Below are positions 17,510 to 25,613 of a stretch of DNA of 36,464 nt, piece after piece. This DNA is from JBGSOW01 sp041738875 (lineage in GTDB: Bacteria > Patescibacteriota > Dojkabacteria > CALFHW01), in assembly GCA_041738875.1 (NCBI GenBank), contig JBGSOW010000027.1, positions 1 through 36,464 of the forward strand. Reading direction: 5' to 3'. Position 1 is the first letter of the stretch, and each line of letters begins with the position of its first letter. The notes below the pieces were generated by a model, which saw only the letters and a program-made list of their open reading frames with translations, ran no database searches and was not told where the DNA came from. Both the position numbers and the translations under genes were made by a program.

Positions 17510-18010
17510 CTAATTAACAAAAACACCAATTCTGTTTACTGTTGTAAGCACACTTCTTCCGTGTGGCGAGGCATTGATTACGCTTGTTAGGTCTTCGCCA
17601 CATTTCGCAAGGCCGTTTGAAGCTGTGTGTTCTCCATTGGACCAGAAGTCGGCGTTTGTCATATCATAAACAACACCGTCGAGTGCAATATAACAATCAT
17701 TTTCATTGATTCCAGTATGGGTTGCAAGTTCAGCGCGCGTAAATTCTCTTTGAGTGGAAGGATTTATCTGCCCGGACTGCCCACTTTGAGTATTATTATT
17801 TTGGTTTCCTTGAGTATTCTGATTATTTTGACTACTCTGGCTACCAGAGTTATTTTGCGCTGTTTGATTTCCAACAGTATTTTGATTTGGAGAAGATGAA
17901 GATAGAGCATTCTCAGTTGAACCAAATTGTCTATCGTATAAAAATATACCAGAGACAAGAGCTACAATTACAATAACTACAACTGCAATGATTTTTTGGG
18001 AATTAGTCAT
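17510..18010 (-). CDS. Membrane-anchored cytochrome b5-like heme-binding protein
   Basis: 166 aa in three parts: one N-terminal membrane segment (about 6-25), a low-complexity Asn/Gln/Ser linker (about 33-82) and a C-terminal domain (about 89-164) of the cytochrome b5-like heme/steroid-binding type. Domain landmarks: FTRAELATHTG, YIALDGVVYDMTN, NGEHTA and SPHGRSVL. His128 and His150 are the expected axial heme ligands. The domain probably faces outside. Function is likely electron transfer or heme binding, but no partner enzyme is visible nearby. It is the last gene of the yidC-jag-rplY-Lon-like run, 17 nt after the Lon-like gene. Heme loading is inferred from family, not proven. Confidence 0.85.
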   Translation of the reverse strand: MTNSQKIIAVVVIVIVALVSGIFLYDRQFGSTENALSSSSPNQNTVGNQTAQNNSGSQSSQNNQNTQGNQNNNTQSGQSGQINPSTQREFTRAELATHTGINENDCYIALDGVVYDMTNADFWSNGEHTASNGLAKCGEDLTSVINASPHGRSVLTTVNRIGVFVN

Positions 18011-18027
18011 ATTAAATTGAGATAATG

Positions 18028-19122
18028 TTAACTATTGACTACGATTTGTTCCGGAATGAATTCGCGGAAATTTTCAGGAGTTAGGGTTAGTTCACCTTGG
18101 TATCCTTCTACTACTAGTTTAGCAAATTTTGCCATAAGTGAGCGCAGTGTTCTTTCAAGCTCACGTATGCCTGGGTCGAACCCTAGTGGACGCACTACTA
18201 TTGGCCATACATCATCGCTAAATTTAATCTGCCCTGGTTCTAGCCCCGAATCTTTCAATACTTTTGGCATTAGATAAACTTTTGCAATTTGAACCTTTTC
18301 CTCATCCGAATAACTACTGAACCGGATAGTTTCCATTCTATCCAGAAGCGCTTGGCTAATCGTGGTTAGATTGTTTGCGGTGGTTATAAATATTATTTGT
18401 GAAAGATCAATCGGGAAGTCGAGGTAGCGATCAGTAAAAGAACTATTTTGTTCGGGATCAAGGATCTCGAGTAGGGCAGCCATAATATCCATCTTCAAAC
18501 CACTAGACTCGCTTACTTTATCAATTTCGTCTAGAAGGATAATTGGGTTCATTGTTTGCGCGCGAATCAGTGCTTTTACGAGTTGACCAGGTTCGGCCCC
18601 GGGTTCTGCTTTTGATCTACCTCTAATCTCGGCAACATCGGCGAAAGCTCCTAACGCAATTCTTTCAAATTTGCGCCCCAGAGCTTTCGCCATTGATTTA
18701 GCCATAGTTGTTTTACCAACACCCTGGACACCAACGAAACAAAGAATCGGACTACGTCCTGCCGAATTATTTATATATAGTGGGTTTGCTGCAAGTTCAC
18801 GTTGATTTTGATTATATTTTAGAATTCTCGTTGCCACATATTCCTGTAGACGACCTTTCACGGCAGTTAAACCAAAATGGCTTCCATCAAGCTCTTGTTT
18901 AACTAATTGCAAATTAAGATTATCCTGGCTAAACTTCCCAAATGGAATCGAAATTACCCAGTCAACGTATTTGTTTAGAGTATCTATTTCAAGTAGTGGA
19001 ACAGCAACACCGGATTGAGCGAGTGTTTTTAAACGCATAATCCAACGCTCAAGCTTATCCTTTAGTTCTTTAGGCAAACTTACAGCGCTAATTTTGTTAC
19101 TGAGGTAATCTAATTCGGTCAT
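18028..19122 (-). CDS. Lon-like AAA+ ATPase lacking the protease domain
   Basis: 364 aa matching the central part of bacterial Lon: a short helical N-terminal part (about 1-110), Walker A GVQGVGKT (131-138), the RIALGAFADVAEIRGR segment, Walker B ILLDEID (195-201), LLEILDPEQN, the sensor/arginine region LLDRMETI and a C-terminal small domain (about 275-355). Full Lon is about 780 aa. Here both the N-terminal substrate-binding domain and the entire Ser-Lys protease domain are absent, and the protein stops cleanly after the AAA+ small domain. No protease fragment follows in any frame, since the next gene encodes the cytochrome b5-like protein. A chaperone/unfoldase role is possible. CATAAT at 19128-19133 lies 5 nt before the ATG. 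Confidence 0.9.
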   Translation of the reverse strand: MTELDYLSNKISAVSLPKELKDKLERWIMRLKTLAQSGVAVPLLEIDTLNKYVDWVISIPFGKFSQDNLNLQLVKQELDGSHFGLTAVKGRLQEYVATRILKYNQNQRELAANPLYINNSAGRSPILCFVGVQGVGKTTMAKSMAKALGRKFERIALGAFADVAEIRGRSKAEPGAEPGQLVKALIRAQTMNPIILLDEIDKVSESSGLKMDIMAALLEILDPEQNSSFTDRYLDFPIDLSQIIFITTANNLTTISQALLDRMETIRFSSYSDEEKVQIAKVYLMPKVLKDSGLEPGQIKFSDDVWPIVVRPLGFDPGIRELERTLRSLMAKFAKLVVEGYQGELTLTPENFREFIPEQIVVNS

Positions 19123-19162
19123 AGTTTATTATGACTGAAATTACTTTATTTGGTAAGGGTGC

Positions 19163-19813
19163 TTATTCTTTTGTAGCTGCGTCTGTGCCTGCTTCAGTTT
19201 CCTCGCCTTCAGTTCCTGCTTCAGCGTCACCTTCAGCAACTGCTTCTACAACCTCTTCTTCGATCTTTTGAGGAGGAGTGATAACTACAAGTTTGAAGTC
19301 CATTTCAACATTCATTAGCTTCACTTTATCTCCAAGATTCAAATCGCTGATTGCGATATTGTCTCCAATTTCGTTTAGATTTTCAACATTTACAACAATA
19401 TCACCTGGAATATCCGCAGGTAAACAACGAACAGAAAGTGTATTTGCAGCAACTTCAAGGAAACCGATATTATTTTTTACCGCAGGTGAAATACCTTCGA
19501 TATGAACAGGTACATCAGCGTCAATCTCTTGTTCCATGTCTACAACGTAGAAAGAAACGTGATAATACTCATTTGTAACTGGTTGTCTTTGAATTTCTTT
19601 GAAAAGTGCTTTATATTTACCTGTTTCAGTTTCGAAATCTACTAGTTTGTTGAAACCAGCTTTGTTGAAAGCAGCAGTAACTTCTTTGATATTTACAGCT
19701 AGATTTACAGATTCTAGTTTAGGTCCATAAGCTACAGCAGAAACAATACCTTCTTTACGAAGATTTTTGCTTTTTTTGCCGATAATTGTACGATTTATTG
19801 CTTTAACTTTCAT
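19163..19813 (-). CDS. rplY: Ribosomal protein bL25 (CTC/TL5 type)
   Basis: 5S rRNA-binding ribosomal protein of the long CTC/TL5 form, 216 aa. The N-terminal L25 domain (about 1-90) shows KNLRKEGIVSAVAYGP and YHVSFYVVDMEQEI. The beta-barrel CTC domain follows (about 95-180), with VHIEGISPAVKNN and VNVENLNEIGDNI. The tail (about 185-216) is low-complexity and acidic (Glu/Ala/Gly/Thr), as in many CTC homologues. A strong extended -10 lies 7 nt upstream of the ATG, so the gene probably has its own leaderless transcript in addition to read-through from jag. Confidence 0.95.
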   Translation of the reverse strand: MKVKAINRTIIGKKSKNLRKEGIVSAVAYGPKLESVNLAVNIKEVTAAFNKAGFNKLVDFETETGKYKALFKEIQRQPVTNEYYHVSFYVVDMEQEIDADVPVHIEGISPAVKNNIGFLEVAANTLSVRCLPADIPGDIVVNVENLNEIGDNIAISDLNLGDKVKLMNVEMDFKLVVITPPQKIEEEVVEAVAEGDAEAGTEGEETEAGTDAATKE

Positions 19814-19820
19814 GAGTGTA

Positions 19821-19829
19821 ATTATATCA
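19821..19829 (-). promoter_or_regulatory. Extended -10 promoter of rplY
   Basis: Minus strand TGA then TATAAT (hexamer 19821-19826), an extended -10. It ends 7 nt before the ATG at 19813, so the predicted transcript starts at the start codon. It lies inside the 36-nt gap between jag and rplY. Confidence 0.55.
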
Positions 19830-19849
19830 CAGGTTATAAAGATTTTGCT

Positions 19850-20398
19850 TTAATTTAATGCACTAACAACAATTCTACGTTCGCTACCTTCTCCAACACT
19901 CTCGGATTTAACTTTTCCGCCGTCTTGTAGAGCTTGGTGTACGATTCGTCTTTCATCTGAACGCATTGGCTGTAATTCCATATCTTGTCCACTTTCAAGA
20001 ACCTGTGCTTCTGCTCTTTTGGCAAGGTTGATAAGTGCGTCCTCGCGTTTATCTCGGTAGTCAGAAATATGTAGAACAACTCGAACTCTTTGTCCAAAGT
20101 ATGTCGATACACCTGCTTGAATAAGGTATTGTAATTTCTCTAGTGTCTGACCGTGATAACCGATAAGTAGGGAGTCGTTATCTTCGGTTTGGATTTTTAC
20201 TTTTAGATATTCTCGTTCTTCGTTGATTTCTGCTTCACCTGAACGTTCATAAGTCTCCAAAGAGTAGTCGTAGGCAATATTTAACCCTAAAAACTCACTC
20301 ATAGAGTGGAGCACTTTTTCTATTGCTGCTGCGATTTCTTCTTTATCCAATTCGGATAATTTTTTTATTTCTATTGCTACGTCTGCTTGATCTGCCAT
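19850..20398 (-). CDS. jag: Jag/KhpB RNA-binding protein (KH-R3H)
   Basis: 182 aa with the KhpB/Jag/EloR layout: a helical N-terminal Jag_N-like segment, a KH domain with the GYHGQTLEKLQYL loop (about 80-95) and a C-terminal R3H domain containing RSDERRIVHQAL. Family members bind RNA and affect cell elongation and division. It lies 79 nt downstream of yidC, the conserved yidC-jag order found in many bacteria. The final residues are ERRIVVSALN. Length is at the short end for the family. Confidence 0.93.
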   Translation of the reverse strand: MADQADVAIEIKKLSELDKEEIAAAIEKVLHSMSEFLGLNIAYDYSLETYERSGEAEINEEREYLKVKIQTEDNDSLLIGYHGQTLEKLQYLIQAGVSTYFGQRVRVVLHISDYRDKREDALINLAKRAEAQVLESGQDMELQPMRSDERRIVHQALQDGGKVKSESVGEGSERRIVVSALN

Positions 20399-20430
20399 GT
20401 TGTTGTTATTAATAGTTAAAATTTTTGATA

Positions 20431-20446
20431 TATACCTTTAGGTATA
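20431..20446. repeat. Palindrome between yidC and jag
   Basis: TATACCT, two central T, AGGTATA: a 7-bp inverted repeat with a 2-nt spacer in the 79-bp gap between yidC and jag. It could be a protein-binding site or part of a promoter for jag (TATACC resembles a -10). Confidence 0.35.
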
Positions 20447-20477
20447 ATTTCCACTAAATTCCAATAATTATTTTCTT

Positions 20478-21527
20478 TTATTTCTTTGCCTTTTTGTTTT
20501 TATTCTTATTTTTACTCTTACCTTTTTTCGCTTTTCCCTTTATTTTATCATTTTCGACAATTTCGCCTTCGATAACATTTCCTTTCTTCTTTTGAAGTGA
20601 ATCAGACTGATTTTTCTTATCACTTTTATTCTTGGCACTATCTTCTTCTTCAAGCGGTTTACCTATTAATTTGGCAATAATTTTCTTGCGATTAACGATT
20701 GCTTGCTGGATTATAGCAAAACCACTGTTTACACTCCAATACAGAGATAATCCAGCAAAGAAATTAATACTGATAACCATTGTCATTATTGGTAGAAAGT
20801 ACATCATCTGCTGAGAGGACTGTTGTAAAGCGTCACTAAAGCTAAGATCTTCTTTTACTTCTTTGCCATTCTTATCCTTATTCTTTTTAGAATCTTTACC
20901 ATCCTTACCACCTCTACCAGGCATTATTGGTAGACCTGCGAGTACGCGACTGGAGACGTATTGACTGAATCCAACTATAAACGTCAGTAAAATATATGGC
21001 CATACTTGTTCGATGTTGTTTAGGCCAATTGAACCTGCAGATTGGCTCAGGTCAAGTCCGAGGAAATTCAGATTAATAACTTCGCCCTCCGCAAAAGCAG
21101 GCACAAACGAGTAGCGAACTTGGTTAAATGATTCGGCACCGACTTGGATAATATTGATAATCACAAAATAAACCTGGAAAAAGAATAGTAACTGTAGAAT
21201 CAATGGTAAACAACCACCTAACTGTCCAGGCAAGAATTCTGCTTGCAATGTAGCAAGTTCGCGGGCAAGTAAATCTCTACTTTTCTGATCTTTTTTACCT
21301 TTATATTTTGCTTGCACAGCTTTGTATTTCGTCTGGAAGTCGCGGTTTTTCTCTGCAGTTTTCTGTTGTCTAATCGTAAAGGGAAGGGTGATAAACTTCA
21401 CTACAAGCGTGAAGATAATAATAGCCCAACCCAAGTTATCACCTGCAACGTTATAGAAAATAACGAGCATATTGTAAGCTAGGTCAAAAAGCGGCTGGAT
21501 AAATAAAAATCCGGTTACTAATTCCAT
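20478..21527 (-). CDS. yidC: Membrane protein insertase YidC
   Basis: YidC/Oxa1/Alb3 insertase, 349 aa, of the short monoderm-like type: no large periplasmic P1 domain. The catalytic-groove region LPFTIRQQKTAEK carries the conserved Arg53. Four to five further hydrophobic segments follow, including GGCLPLILQLLFFFQVYF and the final SINFFAGLSLYWSVNSGFAI. A long Lys/Asn-rich basic tail (about 290-349) is expected to contact the ribosome. There is no lipobox. An insertion rich in Lys/Asp/Gly (about 200-225) lies in a cytoplasmic loop. TATAAT at 21536-21541 lies 8 nt before the ATG. Confidence 0.96.
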   Translation of the reverse strand: MELVTGFLFIQPLFDLAYNMLVIFYNVAGDNLGWAIIIFTLVVKFITLPFTIRQQKTAEKNRDFQTKYKAVQAKYKGKKDQKSRDLLARELATLQAEFLPGQLGGCLPLILQLLFFFQVYFVIINIIQVGAESFNQVRYSFVPAFAEGEVINLNFLGLDLSQSAGSIGLNNIEQVWPYILLTFIVGFSQYVSSRVLAGLPIMPGRGGKDGKDSKKNKDKNGKEVKEDLSFSDALQQSSQQMMYFLPIMTMVISINFFAGLSLYWSVNSGFAIIQQAIVNRKKIIAKLIGKPLEEEDSAKNKSDKKNQSDSLQKKKGNVIEGEIVENDKIKGKAKKGKSKNKNKNKKAKK

Positions 21528-21535
21528 ATTCGTTG

Positions 21536-21544
21536 ATTATAACA
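21536..21544 (-). promoter_or_regulatory. Extended -10 promoter of yidC
   Basis: Minus strand TGT then TATAAT (hexamer 21536-21541), 8 nt before the ATG at 21527. The predicted mRNA has essentially no leader. It lies in the 54-nt gap after the upstream exported-protein gene. Confidence 0.5.
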
Positions 21545-21581
21545 GGCTAACTTCTTCTGTCGAAATATTTAACTGGCAACA

Positions 21582-22925
21582 TTACAGAAGAATCGGTCTA
21601 AATTCCAACACAACTTCAGTACTTTCCCCGTCTCTAAAGACTAGTTTGTCAGAATATATATTCGTTAAACCACCTGGTAAACAAGAATATTCATCAAGTG
21701 ATTCATCAGAGAATTCAAACGGACCTTCAAGTGGGGTACATAAACCTACCTCGAAATAAATATTAAATCTGTTTTCCATACCTATAATTCCAGCAAAGCT
21801 ATTACCACTAATAGAGCTAATACTGCCATCAGAAACATTCATTCTGTTGGTAATAATCAAATTATCTTCATCACGACTAGATTCCCCATCAACTAGATAA
21901 CTATAATAATAGTTTCCAGAATACATATAAGCCTCGGTAATATCTTCAGTATTGTCTTTGAGAACTGTTTCACTATCACTTGCAACATTAACTTTAACTA
22001 ATTGACCAAACGTTTCATGACTTGTATCTGTTTTTAGATAGATAAATTCGTTGTTATTTAACCATACTGCATACCTACCAAGCCTTCCAGTATAATTTCC
22101 AGTCCTCAAATCATATGTATAAACTACTCCACTTTCAGGCGCGTCACCTTCATCTTCTACTGAGATAGTGTCATTAATTAGAATAGTTTGTTTGTTGGGG
22201 CTTAGATCAATCGAAACGATATCATTATGTGCACCTCCTCTACCAAATACTCTTCTAGAAAAATCGCGTAATACTGAACGCGAACCACTAGTTGTAATAC
22301 CTGCAAGCTCACCAGTTCTGGCATCATAAGTATAAGCAACATTCGTTGAATTATTGAATGCGACAACTGAATTACTCTCAGGTTCAGCAATACTAACTTG
22401 AGTTAGAACAGTGCTTGTTAAACTGACAAGGTTGATATAAATATCAGTTCTATTATCTGTTGCACTATTGTATCTAAATTCAATAAATTCGGGCTTAATT
22501 ACTTGTGGAGTTGAAAAACATTCATCACTTGAGATTGGTTCAAAGCCGGCAATCGTTGGTGTTAGATTTGTTAAACGACCGTCTTCGAAAGAATAGAAAT
22601 TGCAGGCAATAGAATAATAAATTGGTTCGCTAAATGCAGTAGCTGCAGTAGCAGTTACTTCGTCCTCTAACTCATCCTCGACTCTTTCTCCCTCGGTTCT
22701 TATTTCCGGAGTAGTATCTGTACTACTTCTATTATTCATAACATTTGTTACAAGGAAGACTCCAATTAACAATAAGACAATTAATAGAGCGCTGACTCCA
22801 ACACCCAAAATTACTTGATTTCTTCTGATTTTGTACCAAGGTTTGATTATATTAAATTCACTTTTTGTTTCGCTAGTTAACGTGCTTGTTAGTTCGCTTT
22901 TTTGAGGTAAGTTTTCTGTGTCCAT
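21582..22925 (-). CDS. Membrane-anchored exported protein of unknown function, 447 aa
   Basis: Cytoplasmic N-terminus of about 36 residues, one membrane segment (about 38-62, VILGVGVSALLIVLLLIGVF) and a large extracytoplasmic part of about 380 residues. The outer part is rich in Ser/Thr/Asp/Asn and beta-strand-like repeats such as VYTYDLRTGNYTGRLGRYAVWLNN and YTYDARTGELAG, reminiscent of a beta-propeller, but no definite family is recognised. Three or four cysteines are scattered. It is the first gene of the run leading into yidC, 54 nt upstream of it. A TTGTGA-18-TAGTAT promoter is visible upstream. The gene diverges from sppA across a 99-bp spacer. Confidence 0.75.
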   Translation of the reverse strand: MDTENLPQKSELTSTLTSETKSEFNIIKPWYKIRRNQVILGVGVSALLIVLLLIGVFLVTNVMNNRSSTDTTPEIRTEGERVEDELEDEVTATAATAFSEPIYYSIACNFYSFEDGRLTNLTPTIAGFEPISSDECFSTPQVIKPEFIEFRYNSATDNRTDIYINLVSLTSTVLTQVSIAEPESNSVVAFNNSTNVAYTYDARTGELAGITTSGSRSVLRDFSRRVFGRGGAHNDIVSIDLSPNKQTILINDTISVEDEGDAPESGVVYTYDLRTGNYTGRLGRYAVWLNNNEFIYLKTDTSHETFGQLVKVNVASDSETVLKDNTEDITEAYMYSGNYYYSYLVDGESSRDEDNLIITNRMNVSDGSISSISGNSFAGIIGMENRFNIYFEVGLCTPLEGPFEFSDESLDEYSCLPGGLTNIYSDKLVFRDGESTEVVLEFRPILL

Positions 22926-22947
22926 AATTCACGCTAACACCTTATTG

Positions 22948-22977
22948 ATACTAAGACAATAGTCTAATTGTTCACAA
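22948..22977 (-). promoter_or_regulatory. Predicted promoter of the 447-aa protein and yidC run
   Basis: Minus strand TTGTGA (22972-22977), 18-nt spacer, TAGTAT (22948-22953), 22 nt before the ATG. Only 2 nt separate the -35 from the sppA hairpin, so a factor bound there could affect both directions. Confidence 0.4.
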
Positions 22978-22979
22978 AA

Positions 22980-23016
22980 GATGCTAATATTATTTGAAAG
23001 AAATAATATTAGCATC
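22980..23016. repeat. 16-bp perfect hairpin just upstream of sppA
   Basis: GATGCTAATATTATTT (22980-22995), loop GAAAG, then its exact reverse complement (23001-23016), ending 8 nt before the sppA ATG at 23025. It lies in the spacer between divergent genes. It may be an operator, or a leader hairpin controlling sppA translation. It has no U-tract, so a terminator is unlikely. Confidence 0.75.
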
Positions 23017-23024
23017 TTAAATAT

Positions 23025-24140
23025 ATGGCAAACGACAATAATTCAAATAGAAGAGGTATTTCAGGAGGCGCAATTGTATTGATTGTACTTATACTTTCAG
23101 TTTGTACCATCTGTAGTTTGTGCATGATTTCAATGATGTTCTTTTCTTCACTGGGTGAAGCTACAAGTAGTTCAACTAGCTCCGTACGTTCCACAAGTTC
23201 AAATCGCAACAACGTGGTAGTTGCAGGAAACGAAAATTCCAGCAATGAATTTCTATCTATCTATATAACAGGCCCGATTTATACAAATTCAGACACTCAA
23301 GATATTGGGGGACTTTTCGGAACTTCTTCTGTAACTTACGGTTATGATGTAAAGTCACAATTAATAGACGCAGCAGATAATGGCAATTATAAAGGAATTA
23401 TCTTCGAAATTGATTCACCTGGAGGGACAATCGCTGGTTCAAATGCAATCTCCGACGGTGTTGCTTACTACAGAGAGAAAACAGGTAATCCTGTGGTTGC
23501 TTTTTGTAGCGGAGTTTGCGCGTCAGGTTCATATTGGGCAGCAGCAGCAGCAGACTATATAGTTGCAGACACAGGTAGTTTAACTGGCAGTATCGGCGTA
23601 ATTTTTGGCCCATTCCAATATTTCGATACAGTTCTTTCAGAAGGTAGTGACTTATTTGGAAGAGTTATTACTCAAAATGGTATTGAAACTAGATATTTCA
23701 CAGCAGGTACGTATAAAGATAGTGGCAGCCCTTATAGAAGACTTAGCCAGGAAGAGATTAATGTTTACCAGGAGGGAATTAACAGTGAATATGTTAATTT
23801 TATCAATTATGTTGCAGCTAGAAGAAATATTACGCCAAATAATGTAAGACAAGATATCAAGGCGTTAGTTTACAGCAACTCACAGGCAGAAAGTTTGAAT
23901 TTGATCGATGAAACAGGAAATCGTGAAGATGCCTATGCTATTCTTGCAGAAAGAGCGGGATTATCTGAAAATGAGTACAGAATTGTGCGTTCAAGTAGAA
24001 CGACTGATTTTTTCAGCTCACTTTTTGGCATAAATTATAACGCACAGAAAGATTCTGAATCTGTAAGAACAGACCTTGAAAATCAAAGAGCATTAACGAC
24101 TTTCGATTTACAACCACTGTATTACTACGGCGCTGAATAA
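23025..24140 (+). CDS. sppA: Signal peptide peptidase SppA (S49 family)
   Basis: Membrane-bound serine protease degrading cleaved signal peptides, 371 aa. It has one N-terminal membrane segment (about 14-40) and then a single S49 domain, as in the short monoderm-type SppA rather than the duplicated E. coli form. Catalytic Ser167 lies in CASGSY and the general-base Lys231 in GTYKDSGSP. IDSPGGTIAGS and TGSIGVIFG are the typical neighbouring motifs. A Ser/Thr-rich linker (about 45-60) follows the membrane segment. A 16-bp hairpin sits immediately before the start codon. The pyrophosphatase gene follows after 50 nt. Confidence 0.95.
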   Translation: MANDNNSNRRGISGGAIVLIVLILSVCTICSLCMISMMFFSSLGEATSSSTSSVRSTSSNRNNVVVAGNENSSNEFLSIYITGPIYTNSDTQDIGGLFGTSSVTYGYDVKSQLIDAADNGNYKGIIFEIDSPGGTIAGSNAISDGVAYYREKTGNPVVAFCSGVCASGSYWAAAAADYIVADTGSLTGSIGVIFGPFQYFDTVLSEGSDLFGRVITQNGIETRYFTAGTYKDSGSPYRRLSQEEINVYQEGINSEYVNFINYVAARRNITPNNVRQDIKALVYSNSQAESLNLIDETGNREDAYAILAERAGLSENEYRIVRSSRTTDFFSSLFGINYNAQKDSESVRTDLENQRALTTFDLQPLYYYGAE

Positions 24141-24150
24141 TTGATTCTAT

Positions 24151-24158
24151 TGTATAAT
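24151..24158 (+). promoter_or_regulatory. TG plus -10 element upstream of the pyrophosphatase gene
   Basis: TG directly followed by TATAAT (24153-24158), 32 nt before the ATG at 24191, in the 50-nt gap after sppA. No -35 at a suitable distance. It may give ppaC its own transcript. Confidence 0.35.
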
Positions 24159-24190
24159 TACAATAAATCTAATTTTATTCCGTTATAACG

Positions 24191-25198
24191 ATGTCAATCA
24201 AAGTTTTTGGGCATTTATCACCCGATACAGATTCTACTTGTACTCCAATTGTATATACTTGGTTTTGGAACCAAATTAATAGTAATAATAGTAAAGAGGG
24301 GAATACAGATCAGGCAGATCAGTCTGCTCAACCTTTAGTAAATTCAAACGAAACTAATGCGACTGCGGTGCTCTGGGGTGAACCAAACAAAGAAGCTTTG
24401 TATCTGTTGGAAAGGTTTGGGATTGAGAAGCCGGCGGTTCTAAGTGGGGTAGAAAAAGGTGAAAAAGTGGTAATAATAGACACAAACAATGCAGATGAAC
24501 TTCCTGAAAGTATTCTTTCTGCTGAGATTCTGCAAATTCTAGACCACCACAAGCTATTTGGTAACCTTAGCACTGAAAGTCCAATTAAAGTGAATATGCA
24601 AGCTGTTGCGTGTTCTGCAACTATTGTTTACCAAGAAATAGAGAGTGCAATCTCTAGTGGGTTACTTGCGGAACTACCGGAAAACATGGCGTCGCTACTT
24701 TTGGGTGCCATTATTTCGGATACGCTTAAATTTACTAGTCCAACTACTACAAAATTAGACCGAGAAGTTGCAGAAAAATTGGCTCAGAATGCGAAAATAG
24801 ATATTGATGAATTGGCGGAGAAAATGTTTGCTGCGAAATCGGATCTAACTGGAATGAGCGCAAAAGATATTTTACTTGTGGATAGTAAAGTTTTTGATTT
24901 CGTAGGCAAGAGAGGTAGAATTTCTGTGCTTGAAACAACCAATCCATCAAACGCGCAGAACGCGGAATTGATTACAGAAATGCAAAATATGAAGCAGCAA
25001 GAGAATTTGGAATTCTTTTTATTCTACATAGTGGATATTATTAATTCCAACGCAACGTTACTCCTTGCGAGTGATTTCGAGAAAGACGTGGCTCGTAAAG
25101 CGCATAATGTGGAAATTGTGTCTGATAGTGTTCTACTTGCAGGTGTTGTTTCAAGGAAAAAGCAAATTGCACCAGAGGTTGAACGGGCAATGAGTTAA
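24191..25198 (+). CDS. ppaC: Manganese-dependent (family II) inorganic pyrophosphatase
   Basis: Cytosolic DHH-family enzyme hydrolysing PPi to two phosphates, 335 aa. The N-terminal DHH domain shows FGHLSPDTDS (metal ligands His8, Asp12, Asp14), IIDTNN, the ILDHHK motif and AIISDTLKF. The C-terminal DHHA2 domain shows LFYIVDIINSN and the SRKKQIAPEV signature of family II enzymes. The second motif is usually VDHNE; here it reads IDTNN, keeping the ligand Asp but losing the His. All other ligands are intact, so activity is likely. A Gln/Asn/Ser-rich insertion of about 20 residues follows the first helix. No CBS domains. Confidence 0.93.
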   Translation: MSIKVFGHLSPDTDSTCTPIVYTWFWNQINSNNSKEGNTDQADQSAQPLVNSNETNATAVLWGEPNKEALYLLERFGIEKPAVLSGVEKGEKVVIIDTNNADELPESILSAEILQILDHHKLFGNLSTESPIKVNMQAVACSATIVYQEIESAISSGLLAELPENMASLLLGAIISDTLKFTSPTTTKLDREVAEKLAQNAKIDIDELAEKMFAAKSDLTGMSAKDILLVDSKVFDFVGKRGRISVLETTNPSNAQNAELITEMQNMKQQENLEFFLFYIVDIINSNATLLLASDFEKDVARKAHNVEIVSDSVLLAGVVSRKKQIAPEVERAMS

Positions 25199-25250
25199 AA
25201 CAGGGTTATTTGGTTTTGAATGCTAAATAAATAAAAATAAAATTAAAGAT

Positions 25251-25287
25251 AAAAAAAATGGGTCGCAAGTTTTACTTGCGACCCATT
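25251..25287 (-). terminator. Strong rho-independent terminator of the heliorhodopsin operon
   Basis: AATGGGTCGCAAGT (25257-25270), a 3-nt loop, then the exact reverse complement (25274-25287): a 14-bp perfect GC-containing stem. On the minus strand it is followed by a run of eight or more T (25251-25258 on +), a textbook intrinsic terminator for the leftward GlsB-type gene. It may also stop transcription from ppaC, though without a U-tract in that direction. Confidence 0.9.
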
Positions 25288-25305
25288 CTACTATTTATCC
25301 CTATA

Positions 25306-25554
25306 CTAGAAAATAAGGTTGAGTAGGAAAAGAAACACTACTGCACCTAGAACTGAAACTAGAATATTTACAATTATTCCGTTGTTGTCCGCTGTTTCTT
25401 TTTGACCGAAAAGCCTCAAAATAAATCCACCGACAAAAGCACCGATGATACCGACTATTAGGTTACCTACTAAACCGAATCCGCCACCTTGAACGATTTC
25501 GCCTGCCAACCAACCTGAAACTATACCTACGATTAAAAAAGCTATGATTTGCAT
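25306..25554 (-). CDS. GlsB/YeaQ/YmgE-family small membrane protein
   Basis: 82 aa with three hydrophobic segments and glycine zippers: IVGIVSGWLAGEIVQGGGFG, LVGNLIVGIIGAFVGGFILR and a C-terminal VSVLGAVVFLFLL. This matches the transglycosylase-associated/GlsB family, often linked to general stress or envelope stress, with no known biochemical activity. It lies 59 nt downstream of the heliorhodopsin gene on the same strand and is followed by a strong terminator, so the two probably form a bicistronic unit. Confidence 0.9.
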   Translation of the reverse strand: MQIIAFLIVGIVSGWLAGEIVQGGGFGLVGNLIVGIIGAFVGGFILRLFGQKETADNNGIIVNILVSVLGAVVFLFLLNLIF

Positions 25555-25613
25555 GTTTGATTGTTAATAAATTAAATAAATGATTAACAACTAACTGCTT
25601 TACTTTAGCACAA

